Assembly (NCBI RefSeq): GCF_000524195.1
Contig: NW_020170387.1
Coordinates: 1,316,246-1,380,245 of the forward strand
Direction of reading: 5' to 3'
Origin: Echinococcus granulosus
Lineage: Eukaryota; Platyhelminthes; Cestoda; Cyclophyllidea; Taeniidae
Length of the DNA: 64,000 nt
Under the pieces are notes generated by a model. That model was given only the letters and a program-made list of their open reading frames with translations. It had not been told where the DNA came from and searched no databases. Of the stretch, positions 1 to 12,582 are shown one piece after another (within the stretch, counting starts at the first letter, position 1; each line of letters starts with the position of its first letter). A program made the translations under genes and the position numbers.

Positions 1-19
1 CAATGTTGATACTTTTCAG

Positions 20-68
20 ACAAAAGTCATTTGCCCCAAGTTCTGCGTAATATTCACCCATTGGATTC
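20..68 (+). CDS. Candidate internal exon, unknown gene
   Basis: A splice acceptor (ttttcag) ends at base 19 and a gtaaaa donor begins at 69. In the frame that enters at phase 1 it reads KSHLPQVLRNIHPLD. It leaves with two bases (phase 2), which match the entry phase of the exon-like island at 1198-1274. A second frame (TKVICPKFCVIFTHW) is also open, so the frame is not certain. No family recognised. Confidence 0.25.
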
Positions 69-1197
69 GTAAAATTTTTAACATGAAATAACCTGATTTT
101 TAATCTTGTTGCTAATTTTCTAAATTAGTAACACCTTTGTCATTTTTAAGGAATAATGGGGTTGATAGACTACCATAACCTATATCTAGTTTGTATTTGT
201 GCATAAATGCACTTGCCTTGCCCTGATTTGAATTAGACAAAATAAATATAGCATCTGTATGCATGAGAAGGTATCATTGGTTGTAAGGGGTAAGTGTTTA
301 TTTACATTGCAAAATTATGTCCCTCGAGTATTTTTAGTCACTTGCGACTCGGTCTACACGCTGCAGCCCATGCCAGCTAGGTTGTCGATGTCCCAACCCG
401 TCCCACCTGTGCGTTTATTTTGAACCTCCTTCCAGACTGGTAGACCCTATGGTACTTCTTAGGGGATGACTTGAGGTTTACACAAACTGGCGATTACACA
501 AGATAAATGCAAGGTGCTGGATACCGCAGTCAATACTTCATGCTGAGACAGGCACTAAATATCATGTTGGTGGTGTAGCTACTTCCTGAGACTGAAGCAA
601 CTTGTGTTTCTCTCATTCATTAATTGAGACCTCGTTATATAAACAGGTGGCTTGAACCATACTTATTTACTGAAGTTTTGTGAAAATTTTGTGAACTTAA
701 ATAATCAAATTTTGAGATTTTACTGGTCACCTATGAGTTATCCTTGAATTTGTTTATGAAATGTAAAAATAACTTTTATGTGTTTTCAGCACCTGACAAA
801 TGATTGCATACATATATGTTTATGCATGTAATGGAATCTAAGTTCTAGTTAAGATGAGAAAAGTGGCTTGAATGAGTGAAAATTTCGTTCTAAATCTTGT
901 TTAGTCATTTGAATAGTTATTTTAAAAGAACAGGAAAGTTAAAAATGTAACTTTGCGTTTCCCACTTCTTCAATCTAAAGCAGCCAAAGCGTCTAAGTAA
1001 ACATTCTACATTTGATGACTACTGCCATAGCGGGAGCGAAATTCCGATTAGAGTTTCCAAATGTGTCAGCGTCGGGATTATTAAATTAATTTTACACTTA
1101 GCTGCAAGTTTGTTTGTAATTTAACACCTTTTTTCCCATATTTTGCCATATTTGTTAAGCCTAAGTCTTTTGGGACCTTGTTCTTCTCCATCAATAG

Positions 1198-1274
1198 AAA
1201 AAAGAGAGCAACCATCAGTATAATGCTTTATGATGAAGGGACGGAAAAATTTGATCTTGCTTGGAGCCTCTTAG
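1198..1274 (+). CDS. Candidate internal exon, unknown gene
   Basis: It is bounded by acceptor tccatcaatag and donor G|gtcagt. Only one frame lacks stops; it reads KKRATISIMLYDEGTEKFDL followed by AWSLL, with one base left at the donor (phase 1). The composition is protein-like and differs from the AT-rich flanks. Its entry phase is compatible with the island at 20-68. The YDEGTEKFDL string faintly recalls the end of a C2-type beta sandwich, but that is only an impression. No direct in-frame join to 2168-2238 works, so an exon would be missing between them. Confidence 0.35.
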
Positions 1275-2167
1275 GTCAGTTAATTTGGTTGCAAGTTTAT
1301 CAAATCTAACAACTAGATTTAGTTGAATAACAGGAAATCTAGGGTTTCCTGTGAGCTGACTGAGTTAATTTTCAACTTATATGAGTGTGCTTTTAAAATA
1401 TCAGTCGTTTCTCCGTAGTCAGTCACAAAAAATGTGCACTTTATTAGGCTATAACCATTTTATACTTATGCTGTTTGGATGTTCCGTTACTACTAAAGTC
1501 TCTAAAATCCCATATGAAGAAAATTGAGAATACCCTAGTCCACAAATCATTGACATTTGAATTCATTACAGCCGGACATCAGCGCACGACAGAAAAATAC
1601 ACCGCTTTTAGTTAAGGGGTATTAATTTTCCTTGGCCAAGTTTTATTAGGCGCTAGGTGCTAACAAAATAAGGCGGCAATATTTACAAAGTAGTGGAAAT
1701 TCAGTCCTTTAAAAGTAAAGTGATTTGGTTGAAATAAACATTCATTTGGAATAGTTATTTACACATTTTTTCACTATTTATAATGGGATAGAAAAAGTAG
1801 ACGATGATTGAATGAAGTCACCAAAAAACAATGCAACAGACTACGTGTCGCATATTTGAGTGGCACTTGAATTTTCACTTGGTGATAAACGACGCGAAGC
1901 CTTGATGGATGACTGTAGTAATTAACTAGAACTCTCTGTGGATCTAATGATTCAATTAGTACGACCTGTACACGATGAAACTCGTGTAACGCATGTCTTA
2001 CCTGAGCCTTCCAATGTATCAGGATCTACACTAATGCACTCTCACAATTCATTATTAACATTAGCGGTCAGGAGAAATTGTACCTAATAAGAAGTCCAAT
2101 TAGGAAAGGCGAAGTGAATCACAAAATGTTTGACTGTGACTCTTTTTTGTAATTTATCTATAAACAG

Positions 2168-2238
2168 ACCTGTGAGGAATTTTCTGCATGGCGATTTGGA
2201 TTTAACCGTTACGGAAGCAAAAATTATGCTTAAAAGAG
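2168..2238 (+). CDS. Candidate internal exon, unknown gene
   Basis: Acceptor tctataaacag and donor AGAG|gtatgc flank 71 nt. The fully open frame (entry phase 2, exit phase 1) reads PVRNFLHGDLDLTVTEAKIM. The LHGDLDLTVTEAK string resembles the first strand of C2 domains (family knowledge, weak). A second frame, TCEEFSAWRFGFNRYGSKNY, ends in a stop just inside the donor and is an alternative. It may belong to the same plus-strand gene as the islands at 1198-1274 and 5653-5718, but the phases do not join without missing exons. Confidence 0.3.
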
Positions 2239-3057
2239 GTATGCTTGCGTAATTTTTTCCCTTTTTATGGAGTGATAAGTTGCTGCTTTACTGCTGAAAT
2301 AATTCTTTAAAGTACCAATGAATCAAATGCCTCACCCTGGTTTGTGGATCTACCTTGCTTCATCTTAAGGGCTTGGACTCATCAAATTCACAGCTCCTTT
2401 TTACCTCTTTAAAATTATTTGGTCTTTTCTTAATTTTACGTCTGTAGTTTCCGCATGGTAAGACAGTCAAGATTTTAGTTTTGGTCTGCCATCATTTGTG
2501 CACCTACATTAACTTCGATGAAGCAATTTGATGATAATAAGTGGCTGTTTCATATTACAAGTTAACGTTGACAAAGTCTTTAAAGATAGGCTAGGTCAAA
2601 AAATTACCATAAAAAATTAAAACTTGGTTAGCACTTGTGAAATTTTTGGGCGCTTATGCGAAATATCTGCAGAAAATTGTACCACATGAATCACTTTACT
2701 GCAGTCTATAAAAAATCAGCTCATTGGGGTAGGTAAGTGAGGCGATTGAAGCTTGTAAAATGGAAAGAGAGTTCCGCTATTTACTACTAATCATATTAGT
2801 TGCAATTAATTTCACTCAATGCAGCAGCCTCGTGTGGTGGGAAGGGAGATATGTTATTAGCTAAATTTTTAGCGCATAACTCATACATTTGGTTATTTTC
2901 ATCCTAAAATTAGAAAGTACAGTGACACCCTTCATGACCTCCTCCACAATTGCTAAGCATCATTATCTAGGATTGGAAGCTAAAGAAAAGTATGAGATTT
3001 CAGGGCATTGAACGCCTAATATGTATGCGGATGTAAACAAAGAAGAGAGCCACTTAC

Positions 3058-3215
3058 TTGTTTTCACTGTTTCTGGCAATCCCATCGTCGATAAGAGAGA
3101 CCACATTTCCCCGTTTGAGCTCAGCCGATTCATTCCATTGCTTGCCAGTCTTTTTCGAATCGAGAGCCAGTGGGATGTCTGGAGTAGAATCACCATCCAC
3201 ATAGGATGACGCCAT
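3058..3215 (-). CDS. Candidate first coding exon, unknown gene
   Basis: On the minus strand a reading frame starts with MASSYVDGDSTPDIPLALDS at 3215. It runs 52 codons to a consensus donor, AA|gtaagtgg, at 3057. The residues are soluble and charged (SKKTGKQWNESAELKRG), unlike random AT-rich translation. The frame is also open upstream, so an earlier start or an upstream exon is possible. The DNA just upstream on this strand (3300-3620) is GC-rich with CA/TG repeats and could hold the promoter. The exon leaves in phase 2; no downstream partner was identified between 1 and 3000. No family recognised. Confidence 0.35.
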
Positions 3216-3299
3216 ACTACCTATGCATGGGAAGCTCCTATATGTTTGGCTCCGGGTGTGATTGCGTGCGCACAGGATGTCAAGCTGTCGGATCAATCC

Positions 3300-3620
3300 A
3301 CACTGTGTCCTCTACTACCTATCTGCCTGCTTGGTTGATGGTAGTGGTGGCGGCGGTGGCGGAGATACCTTTTTGATTGCTCTGCCGGGAGGCCTCTTCT
3401 GATCACCCACTTCTTTCACTTCTCACTAAGGCCAAAAGCACTTATGGTGGATCACACGCGCCTAAGCGCTGGTATACACACGCACTCCCGCACTCATACT
3501 CATGCACACACAGTACTACCGCCGCCTACATCGCCACCACTTTCGCTAGCATCGTCTTACTACAGTCTGCCAGCGAACCCGCGCTTGAACACGCAATCAC
3601 AAAGACCTGTGCACACACAC
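3300..3620. other. GC-rich, CA/TG-rich patch
   Basis: A GC-rich stretch with interrupted CACA and GGCGGTGGCGG-type runs inside AT-rich DNA. It lies immediately upstream of the candidate minus-strand first exon ending at 3215, so it may be that gene's promoter or 5' UTR. The plus-strand open frames across it are low-complexity (T, H, S, A rich) and are not supported as coding. Confidence 0.3.
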
Positions 3621-5652
3621 ATAGACACACTCGTGTAGGTATCACAAAGCTGCGCTAGATGACACCGAAAGGTGATGTTCTTGAGCACTTATTTGAGTGC
3701 TTCTAGAATGGAGAGATCCAAGTTGGTCCCAGGAGTCTCTTCGTTCCCTATGCGAGTGATTTAATGAACCAAATCATCATGCTATTCTAAGAAAAGGGAT
3801 CGCTTTAGTGGGAACTCGGGTTGGGACATTATTCCCTAAGAGATCAGCATTTGACACTTGCGTCGAGAAAGCTTAGTGAGAGTGGAAATTTCCAAAATGG
3901 AAAAGGGATTAGCCGCTCAAATCTTGGTGTGCCTTTTACTACGACGTCAAATTTTTTGCAATTTTGCCATCTAGTTAAATTGTATAGTTATTAAAAATAA
4001 AAAAAATCAGGAAATAAGGACTTTTGTTACTTTTAATTCCTATTATCATTTAAATGAAGTCTTTAAAACCTAACTAGGCAACTTCAGTCGCATTTAAACA
4101 CGTCTAAGTCGTCAAAATGTTCCCTTCGTTCAAATGATGCCTTGCTAGTTAGTGGAAAGTAGTTCATCAATCAAATGTGCTTATAAAATTTTGTGGCCAA
4201 ACTGTGCAATGTTCTTGCAAACCATCGTTAGTGTAGACACTCTAAATGGTTTCATTTGCTCCTTTTTTAGAAGATCACTGGAATTTGTTTTGGTCAAAAA
4301 TAAGATGGTCCTCGTCCACTATTTTAGAACCAACAATATGTTTACTATTCAATTTTAAAGAACCAGCTTCTGAAATCGCACTGAATCTCAGAGACACGAT
4401 TATTCCATTGTTCAGTGTAATAGACGTTTAAGAAGGGGTAGTATTTTGAAAGCACATTCATTAGGTCGATGCAAGAATAACAAATAAATTTGCGGTAGTT
4501 TCACGAGAAATGAGACTATTGTAAAGGTTGAATGCTTGTTTGTATCAGGTTGATGGAATGGTGGAAAGACCAGCATCAGTGGCACCTGTATCAACACCAG
4601 GATCAAAAATTCCCATCAGGCTCTGAGCGGTACCGACACCAGAATCAATATGAAGCTTGTCACAGGTTATGGCATATATCCGCACACAAACACGCAAAGG
4701 AAAGCCGGGCGCTTGAATTCAATGATATGTGCCTACACGTATTCTGTAAAATAAATGATAGATGTGATGAGTCAAAATTATAGATTGTATCGTCAAGATT
4801 GACTTTTTCACAACGAAGGCTTCATCGGTAAAAATGGTGTAAAGCTCAGGAAGGAGCACGCATGAAGGTAGGCCTAAAAATAGTTGGTGCAAGCAACCCA
4901 CTGCAGAATGTAAAGCAGGTACCTTTACCTCCTCTAAGTATTCTTAATTTTACAATTTTATTAAAAGGAATATAATAAGTGGGTGAAGCATGCAGATTTA
5001 ATAAATGACATTTTAAAAATACAGGAAAACCGAAGGAGAATGAGGTAAATGTGATCAAGACCCCCTTGCTACAATCAAGGAAGGATAAGCGAATTTATAT
5101 GACTAAACATAAATTAGGTTTGTATACCTAAAGTGTCTTTGGTATCACTTTATTCCAAGCCATGAAATGAAGTGCGATACCAAATGCTGCCTATTATTGA
5201 CACTGCAAATTTGTGATTTGATTGGCACAAGGAATTTCGGCATCTGACAGACGACACAATTTAATTGGTAAAAAATGGTCTTAGTATGGTGGAAATAGAA
5301 CAATTCTGGGTTTTAAAGATCAGGCTCCGTTTGAAGAAATGGAGGGATCGTTTTGCATGATTGTGTAGGCAGAAGTGAAGGTGCGGCTCACCATTTGTTA
5401 TCACCATGTGGGGTACCACGTTGACAGGCTCACTCGCCTTTTGTTCTCTCTCTTACAAACTCAATCAGGCACGCCTTTAGCATTCCTCGCCTAAACTTCT
5501 TTACTTCTCATCGATCTCACAACCGTCACTTCTTTTTGACACCCACATTAGCACACACATTCACACACACAAAGCTGAAAATATAAAAATGTATACAACT
5601 ATTGGTATTGTTTTTGTTCCACTACACTTGCATCCATAATAGATTATTGCAG

Positions 5653-5718
5653 GCAAAACTGCGCTTGACGAGATTTGACATGTCTGCCTTTGAACCTCAT
5701 ACAGAGGACGATAAATGG
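5653..5718 (+). CDS. Candidate internal exon, unknown gene
   Basis: Acceptor gattattgcag and donor TGG|gttagt bound exactly 22 codons (phase 0 to 0) reading AKLRLTRFDMSAFEPHTEDD then KW. The other two frames are closed by stops. The sequence is strongly protein-like, but I do not recognise the family. A further island at about 5776-5817 (acceptor taatttag, donor GAG|gtagat) is open in the matching phase 0 but has an odd, Trp-rich translation. Confidence 0.35.
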
Positions 5719-5799
5719 GTTAGTGTTCTCAATGATCAGTTACGTTTAATAACTTGCATTACCGCTTAATTTAGCTAACTTGGACATGGGAGTGGACAG

Positions 5800-7800
5800 C
5801 AGAATCAAGAAAGAGGTAGATTTTATGTATTCGGCATTTTCATGATGGGCTGGCTAAAATCAAGAGGAAGTGAACACAACTGGCAATTTTGGAACTGGGT
5901 GGCTGTAAATGTCACATTTCCAAAATATTCAAAACCCACCTCAGTTTGAACGGTTTAGACCTGTCTGGTAATTCACCTAGGAAAATATCTGTTGAACTGG
6001 CTGATCGAAGGATTTGGCTAAAGCTTCAACCCATGAACAATTTAGTCTGCATAGGTTGCACCACGCAAGATCAAAGTTTAATGAGCGGTCAATTCTTGAC
6101 GCAATTATGATGTCGGCGATGATCATTTAATATCACCTAGAGATAACAGTAGCACTTAATCAAAATTTCCTCCTCTATCTCACTTAGTATGACGCCTCAG
6201 AAAATTATTATCTGTTTAGCTATCCATCTATTCTCACCATCATATGGTTCTTAAAATGTGTGGCCACGGATTGAACGCGTTTAGACATCCCCATCTTTTG
6301 AAACTGATTAATTTGCAGTAAACGCTTTCTTACAACGATGGCTGTGTGTATATTTATTGCATTAAAGCTTCCAATTAGAGTAGCAGAGGACCCGCATTTC
6401 ACCTGATGGGTGTTTACCGACTATGCTGGCACGCAACAGCTCTCACATTACTAGTTGGTGAAGTATGCTTTAATGATAATCTCCTTAAGTTACTTTCCCT
6501 ATGGTCTTCTACACACACTACGTAAATCAAATAGCCTGGATCACAATTCACAACCGAAAGTATAGAATGAGTGCAAAAAACTGATTTGCCCGTTTTTTTC
6601 TAGCATGCGTGACACGTATTGCCTTGGGAAATGGATCTCATCAGTTCCGCATTTTAGTAGTCCTAATTGGCTTTACAATATGTCTAATGATGCTGTGCCT
6701 TGGTAGGCAATTATTCATCTGAGCTGTAAAGTGGTGAACTTTCTGCTACCTCATTTTAATAAAAACAAATTTTTCCCTAAACTAAACGTAGTTTCCTGGC
6801 TCAAGTAACAACTTTTGCCCTGTTGTGAAATTGGGGATGCTTTAAATGCCCTTGAGATATCTTTAATTTAGACACTTGAGAGCAAATAATGACATCGAAA
6901 TGCGCTTTTAAATACGTTTAGTGAAAAAAATGACTCTTAGTGTGTTTTGCCCATTTCGTGGAATCCACTTCGACTCACAGACCTACAAGTTAATGTACTC
7001 CACACCATAGCAGTAAACTTTATAAGGTTTAGGCCCGATAATACCCTAAATAGCTGAATTAAATTATATGCTTTACGTGGAAACCCACGAAATATGCAAA
7101 TGGTTGTTTTAAAAGTTGTTCTGGCATTCATGATTCAAAATATGAGCATCGTGTTGCATAAGAGGTCTCAAGCAAATTGAAGAGCAGTTAAAAGTGAAAC
7201 ACGAACTGACATCTTTAACAACAACAGCGATTTACAAGAACTAATTCTTCTCAAATTCCATGAAGCCAGGGCTTGAGAGAGGGCAAACAGCGGCTTCATT
7301 ATCGCCAAGGTGGTTCACCAACCTGACCTAAAAGTCACACGGTGCCTACGGATTCCTGAATTTATTCAAAAGTTGGTAATAGAGTCACCTATTATTCTAG
7401 CTACGGTCATTTTGTAAAGGTCCATTTTGTAAGTACTGATAAGATTACTCCCTTTGTGTGACCAAAACGAGCCTTTATTCACTTTAGAATGGCCTTATTT
7501 TTGTTGGCAACTATTAAGGCGCAGGCCACTACTCGTTCTCCATGAGACTCAGACGTTAGGTGAAAGCAATATTGTTAGCGGAAGGCGTCGTATGCTTTAG
7601 TACCCAAATTTCATTTTCCTCCGCAGCTAAGGATTCCACCCATCGCTTGTTTCTTGAAAACAGTCAAATCATTCTTGACAGTTAAGCTATCAGTTCCCGT
7701 TGCTAACAATTAACGTAAATCACCATAATTGCGTCAGCCTAATTTAAAACTAAGTCTGGACGCACATTCCAAAATCACTTTTGTGTGTGTCAGAAGTTTC
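5800..7800. other. Non-coding AT-rich stretch
   Basis: Apart from the possible 5776-5817 island, I see no supported exon, RNA gene or repeat here. Open frames are short and low-information. Confidence 0.4.
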
Positions 7801-7802
7801 TG

Positions 7803-7949
7803 CTAACACCGCAACCTGCATTGATGGTAGGCGGTTATTAAGATGTTATCTTTGGTTGTCCTTGTAGGTAAGGCTTTTTCTCTTCGATATAAAAGTTCTA
7901 ACAGTTTCGGACATAGTTGGCCAATATTGTTTACCACAACCGTTGCCAG
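7803..7949 (-). CDS. Candidate terminal exon, unknown gene
   Basis: A minus-strand acceptor (caacccgcag, just above 7949) is followed by 48 codons and a TAG at 7803-7805. The peptide starts LATVVVNNIGQLCPKLLELL and continues YRREKALPTRTTKDNILITA. It is Leu-rich and helix-like, in the manner of a HEAT/Armadillo repeat, though that is only an impression. An internal CAG|gttgcgg near the end could be a donor instead of the stop being used. No partner exon was found between 8.0 and 10 kb. Confidence 0.35.
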   Translation of the reverse strand: MATVVVNNIGQLCPKLLELLYRREKALPTRTTKDNILITAYHQCRLRC

Positions 7950-8709
7950 CTGCGGGTTGCACAAGTGACACATTTGATAGAAAGAAGAAGGTGAAAAGAC
8001 AAAATAAAAAAACGGTGTCGCACTAGAGCAGTAAGACACCTAGTGGTGGTTGATCTTCCTCTTAGGCCCTGGCAATAGAGAATGAAGAACCTACACCGAG
8101 AGAAGTCCGTTGCAGTGGATTGGAATTTCACGGAGGGAACTAAAATTATTTTAATTCAGTAAGGTAAATACAGCATTATGGAGAATCCCTCCCAATGTGT
8201 TTTTCACTAAGATAAAAAAAAGTGGTAAATCCTTAAGGGTGTCGATGTTTCTGATCAGGAGTATTGACTTGGATTAACCCACCATGCTCAAAACCACAAG
8301 GTTTATCTTCGAGACACGAAAATAAACCGCGGATCTCGTCACTCAGTACTTTTGTATTAGCTGAAATTAAAACATTTTGCAGTATAACTTGAATTTATTT
8401 TAAAAAATGTGTCACATTGTGTGTTTTAAAATAATATTTTGCAGCGGCTTAATTGCATTTTCTTATAATAAGATAGATTTGCCTGGTATTCTACTTCCCA
8501 TCTAGTGATCAGCTCACTAAAATGGGCGTCGCCCTTCAAAAGACGTCTCGAAAGCATGAAAATATAAACAGATTTCACTGCCTTCCAGTTATTCTTGGAA
8601 TGTTTAAATCTTCACGGGAGAATGCTGTTGTCGACTTTACGATTGACAATGAAGGGTTGTATTTCGACACTTTAAAAACGCGAATTCATTATGCGCCTAG
8701 TTTAATCAA

Positions 8710-8722
8710 CCCCCCCCCCCCC
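8710..8722. repeat. Poly-C homopolymer tract
   Basis: Thirteen consecutive C on the plus strand, the longest G/C homopolymer I noticed in the window. Confidence 0.9.
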
Positions 8723-8834
8723 ACTTATCTTAAATACCATGTAAAACTGTAAAATTATGAGCATGATAAGTGTGAAATGTATTGGACTGAAAAGCACTGC
8801 ATTGCATAGCCCTAGAAAAAAAACTTTAATCTGC

Positions 8835-8930
8835 ATGTCCCAACGGTAGGGCTTGCGGCTACTGGCATTCCCTGGGGGCCAACCCACCGGGAGAAGGTGC
8901 AATGGCGGAACACCTAAACGACTCCTTTAC
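8835..8930 (-). repeat. Dispersed hairpin repeat, copy 1
   Basis: Read on the minus strand this contains the family core: a GGTGGGTTGGCC-like arm, then GGAATGCCAGTAGCCGCAAG. The same core, GCCATGCCAGTAGCCC in the best copies, occurs near 10.6 kb (minus), 46.4, 49.65 and 50.85 kb (plus). It is diverged and lacks the 3' part seen in the other copies. Confidence 0.5.
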
Positions 8931-10544
8931 CAAAATATGGAATTAGGCAAACAGCCAACGCATTACAATAATGCTTAATCGAAGCAGTTTCTATTTATTA
9001 CCTATATCTATCCATCTATTATCTATATTTGCCCCTATTATAATCCACTTATACTTACCTACATTACAAGTAAACTAATGCATTTTTCCCATCGTGAGAA
9101 CGCAGCTTGCCTAAGTTCCCAACTTTACTCAGTTTGCTCTTGATTATTTCTGAATAAGATTACACCAACACTCACTGGAAATTTACATTATTGTGTATGA
9201 CGCTCAATCACTTGTAACCTGTAAAGAGGTTTTGACATTTCTAAATATGTAAATGGTCCTAGCCACTAAAAGTGCTAAAATTTGTGAAATCTTACTAATC
9301 GGACGTCCCTACTATGGTAGACGGTTAAATGGTTTTTTAGAAAATTACGGAGATGAAGTCCTTTAGATTCGTCAAAAATGGTATCGAAATTTTGTCTCAA
9401 TACTGGTCAGACAAAACATGCCGTGAAAGGAATGCAAAAAGTTACGATTAAGGGGAAATTGTCATCGAGTTGATTGTGAAAGCAGAAAAATGCCAAAACT
9501 CACTTTCTGCCTCAGTTTACTGAGGTATCATAAAAGGCATAACTGTAAATGGCGGTTGATACTCAGGAACTAAAGTATACCGCAAAAGAACTTTGTAAAG
9601 TTAGTTTGCGTCCTTATATTGTACTGAAGATGATTGAAATGCATATTTGACTGTGCCGGCTCTTCAGTTTTCTCAGGTTGGCCTCCTATCGCAGCAATTC
9701 GGCTCTTCCGTACGTCAGTGATAAACCACTTTTTACGTAGCTATACTTTATTACTGTTTCTGAGAAGGCTTAAGGGTTACACATTGATAATCGGCTAGAT
9801 ACATGTAATTTTATTGGCAGATCTCACCTCAAGAACTACCCTTTTGCTCCTTTACCATTTTTAGCCTTGTCCAAAAATATCACTGCAACAAATGCGAAAT
9901 AGGATGGAAGCCATAGTTTTCAGCGATACGTTTTTACATACACTTCACTGGAACTCAAGCAGCTGTTAGCAGAGGCAAACGTTGTAGGCTTCTATAAATC
10001 CAGCAAGGAATGAATAGAATTGTGGTTGCAAAAAAGTTTCAGACAACGGTTTACCTTGAAGTCATATTCATTAATCTAGTGAAAATGCGAGAAATAAAAG
10101 TGTGGAAGTCTATTTGATTATTTGTGGTCTTATGACTGATGAATAGAAAACGAATAACTGAAGAATCGCAATGATTATGCTAAAGAATATCTGATTAAAG
10201 AACGAAAATTGGTAAAGATTCCAGCAAATTCTATAACCTAATTTTTATGCGTTAAAATTTTAATCATTAGTCAAAACTTATTTAGGAAACTAAATACTCT
10301 TAATAATTACGTTGTGAGGGGGCTTCGATCATAGAAAGTTGATGATTTATTTGTGAAACTTTGATTATTTGCTTAACACTTCGTTTTGATTTCGAGGGGT
10401 ACAGAAGGCTTCGCTTTTGTGCCCGCGCTGGGCGACATAGCCTCCAGGCCAAGCCGATAACCTTCAGCCCTTCTCTACGTCAGTAGCACACTTTCCTCCC
10501 CCTTGTATTATGACTTCTTAACAGTAGGCAAGACTCAGGAGCTA

Positions 10545-10710
10545 CTGCAGTGCCCCAAGACTTCACTGAAGACGCGAGAAGACAATACACGAGCAGAATA
10601 TATATGTATCTTCGACATACAAAAGGGGCTGCGGCTACTGACATGGCCCGAGAGCCTGTCCACCCGACGAAGGCCCAAAATGGTCCCCTTACCAAAGCCA
10701 GTAGCTAAAC
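10545..10710 (-). repeat. Dispersed hairpin repeat, copy 2
   Basis: On the minus strand it reads CCTTCGTCGGGTGGACAGG, then GGGCCATGTCAGTAGCCGC, then the downstream module ATTCTGCTCGTGTATTGTCT and CTTCTCGCGTCTTCAG. This order matches the 50.8 kb copy (CTGGGTGGGCTGGCC, GCCATGCCAGTAGCCC, TATGTCTTCTTTCGTCTTCA). It is a dispersed repeat of unknown class. The open frames crossing it on both strands are by-products of its higher GC content. Confidence 0.6.
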
Positions 10711-12164
10711 AACCAAATCTAAATCCACCATACCCGATCGTTTTTCCTAAAATTTAACCACTAATAGTGGTATATGAGTGCATACAAAATATCATAGCCA
10801 GCACGTTTTCATTACTAAATATACATCTGTTAGTCATTAACTCATTTCTTGTTTACATATTCATTTCCAAGAAATTGAGAATCTGAAGCATTATTTCATC
10901 CCTATCTTGTTTGAGAATTTACAAAAGCAGTTAAAATGACAAGCAACAATACTCTTTAGAGGTCCGGTGACTTGTTTAATCGCACGTTTAACCACGCGGG
11001 GTTTTCAGACGCCGATGGCTATGCTTTCGCTTGGCGATGGTTTTCGCCGTTATCATAGCCCCCCACCCTCACCTCTTCCGTACCTTGCCAATCAGCCCTT
11101 CTCCATACTAAGAGAGCCTTCTATTACTTTGAGGAAGACTCGAGGCACCGCATTGGCAGCAGCAAAAAATTAAACCTGATTCATAAGAACAAATGCCCTA
11201 ATTTAACTGACTTATCGCTAAACCGTTGCTTCGCAGAAGGAGGAAATCCGCTGCAGCTGGCTGATTCTACGAAGGCTCTTAACAGAGGGATCAGAGTAGG
11301 CCCTACTCCTGATTATCAATTCACTCTCGTGTTGTGTAAGAAGGCTAGACGCTAAGGTAAGTTGTAGTCTTAAACAACTCAGACAAACTCACTGTTGGAG
11401 TGTCAACGGTGCCTGAATGACGATGCTAATTAGATGAACAAACGATGCCCCCTCAACATCCCTACCAACTGAATAAAACCAGGCGGAACGGCCGAACAGT
11501 GCTATACAAGGACAGGAAGATAACTAATATTGACCCGTTAAGTACTTTGAGTTTTATTTTTGCCAGATGGCTTTGGTTTGAGCCATTGTCCTTATTGCTC
11601 TCGACTGGTTCTCGAATAGCCCTTGTTGTGGAGCACTATCCCAAGCCAGTGCAGTTACCCTCTCTCTATGTATATCTCCAGATAGAATGAAATTCCACAT
11701 ACAATAGAATCACATAGATGCATCAGTGATACTGAAACCAAATGTTTTCGCATCTGAATGAAACTAGCATCTACCGTCCTTGTCTCTTGGGTTATTTGTA
11801 GGCCACAACAACCGTTGCGATGGTTGGTACAGAAGACCTGACAGGGCTTCCTGCCCACGTCAGTAAAGTTTTTTTACAAACTAATGCGGTTTTAATGACT
11901 TCAATGAAGGCCGGTACTGCTGCAGTTATTTGTTTTAAGAGTACTTACATTGTATAAGGCCATAATTTTAAATTTTCACATTAATCTTTAAAAATGTGTT
12001 AAGCTGACGTATTCGCCTTAGAGAAGGCAGAGTTTACAGCTTTAATGTCTTTTGTGTCCTCCTTAGTTTGACTTTCACTGTTAAATCAACGTTTGTTTTA
12101 ACTAGTCCACCCTGTCCGCACTATACGAGATCGTGTTCCACTTCTACCCCATTTATCAGTCATC

Positions 12165-12518
12165 ATGGACATGCAACACATAGTGCCTACTGACTTGCGT
12201 CATCTACGAGCTTGTTTACTGTGTGGACTTATCAAGACGATGTCTCAATTCGAAATGAATGGCTGCGAAAACTGTGAGGACTACCTAAACCTTCAAGGAG
12301 ACCGGGAGTCTGTTTACGAGTGCACTTCGAATAACTTCGACGGAATGGTGGCGATGATGAACCCTCCCGAGAGCTGGGTTGCACGATGGCTGAGGATAGA
12401 CAAATTAACACCGGGTGTTTATGCAATGAGTGTCTCTGGAAGGCTCCCGAAGAGCAGAATAGACCATCTTAGAAGCAGGGGCCTTGAATACCAATCTCGG
12501 GATAGGAGCAAAGCGTAA
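12165..12518 (+). CDS. SUPT4H1: Transcription elongation factor SPT4
   Basis: A complete single-exon gene of 117 codons, the usual length of metazoan SPT4 (human 117). SPT4 pairs with SPT5 to form DSIF, which controls RNA polymerase II pausing and elongation in the nucleus. The start is fixed by alignment: MDMQHIVPTDLRHLRACLLC corresponds to the conserved N-terminus. The zinc-finger cysteines are C17, C20, C34 and C37 (CLLC and CENC). FDGMVAMMNPPESWVARW and PGVYAMSVSGRLP match the SPT5-binding beta-sheet region. The C-terminal RSRGLEYQSRD is also conserved. An AATAAA lies at 12577-12582, about 60 nt after the stop. It runs tail-to-tail with the GatA gene, 269 bp apart. Confidence 0.96.
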   Translation: MDMQHIVPTDLRHLRACLLCGLIKTMSQFEMNGCENCEDYLNLQGDRESVYECTSNNFDGMVAMMNPPESWVARWLRIDKLTPGVYAMSVSGRLPKSRIDHLRSRGLEYQSRDRSKA

Positions 12519-12576
12519 GTGTCTTCCGGCATTAAGGTTAATTTAGTTAAAATATATGTGATTTGCGGGTGACTCT

Positions 12577-12582
12577 AATAAA
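12577..12582 (+). terminator. Poly(A) signal of SPT4
   Basis: AATAAA about 60 nt downstream of the SPT4 stop codon, the expected position for cleavage and polyadenylation. Confidence 0.6.

Larger units (their letters stand above)
8150..10470. other. Gene-poor AT-rich interval
   Basis: It holds a 13-base poly-C tract, one copy of the dispersed hairpin repeat and an isolated plus-strand 76-codon frame (8522-8752) without convincing splice sites. Otherwise nothing recognisable. Confidence 0.4.

Noticed and set aside
3377..3658. 93-codon His/Thr-rich plus-strand frame
   Set aside because: Produced by CA-repeat-rich DNA; low complexity with no initiation or splice support.
10120..10180. CTGATGA...GAAAA resembling a hammerhead ribozyme core
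   Set aside because: No pairable stem II between the core boxes and no matching outer stems.
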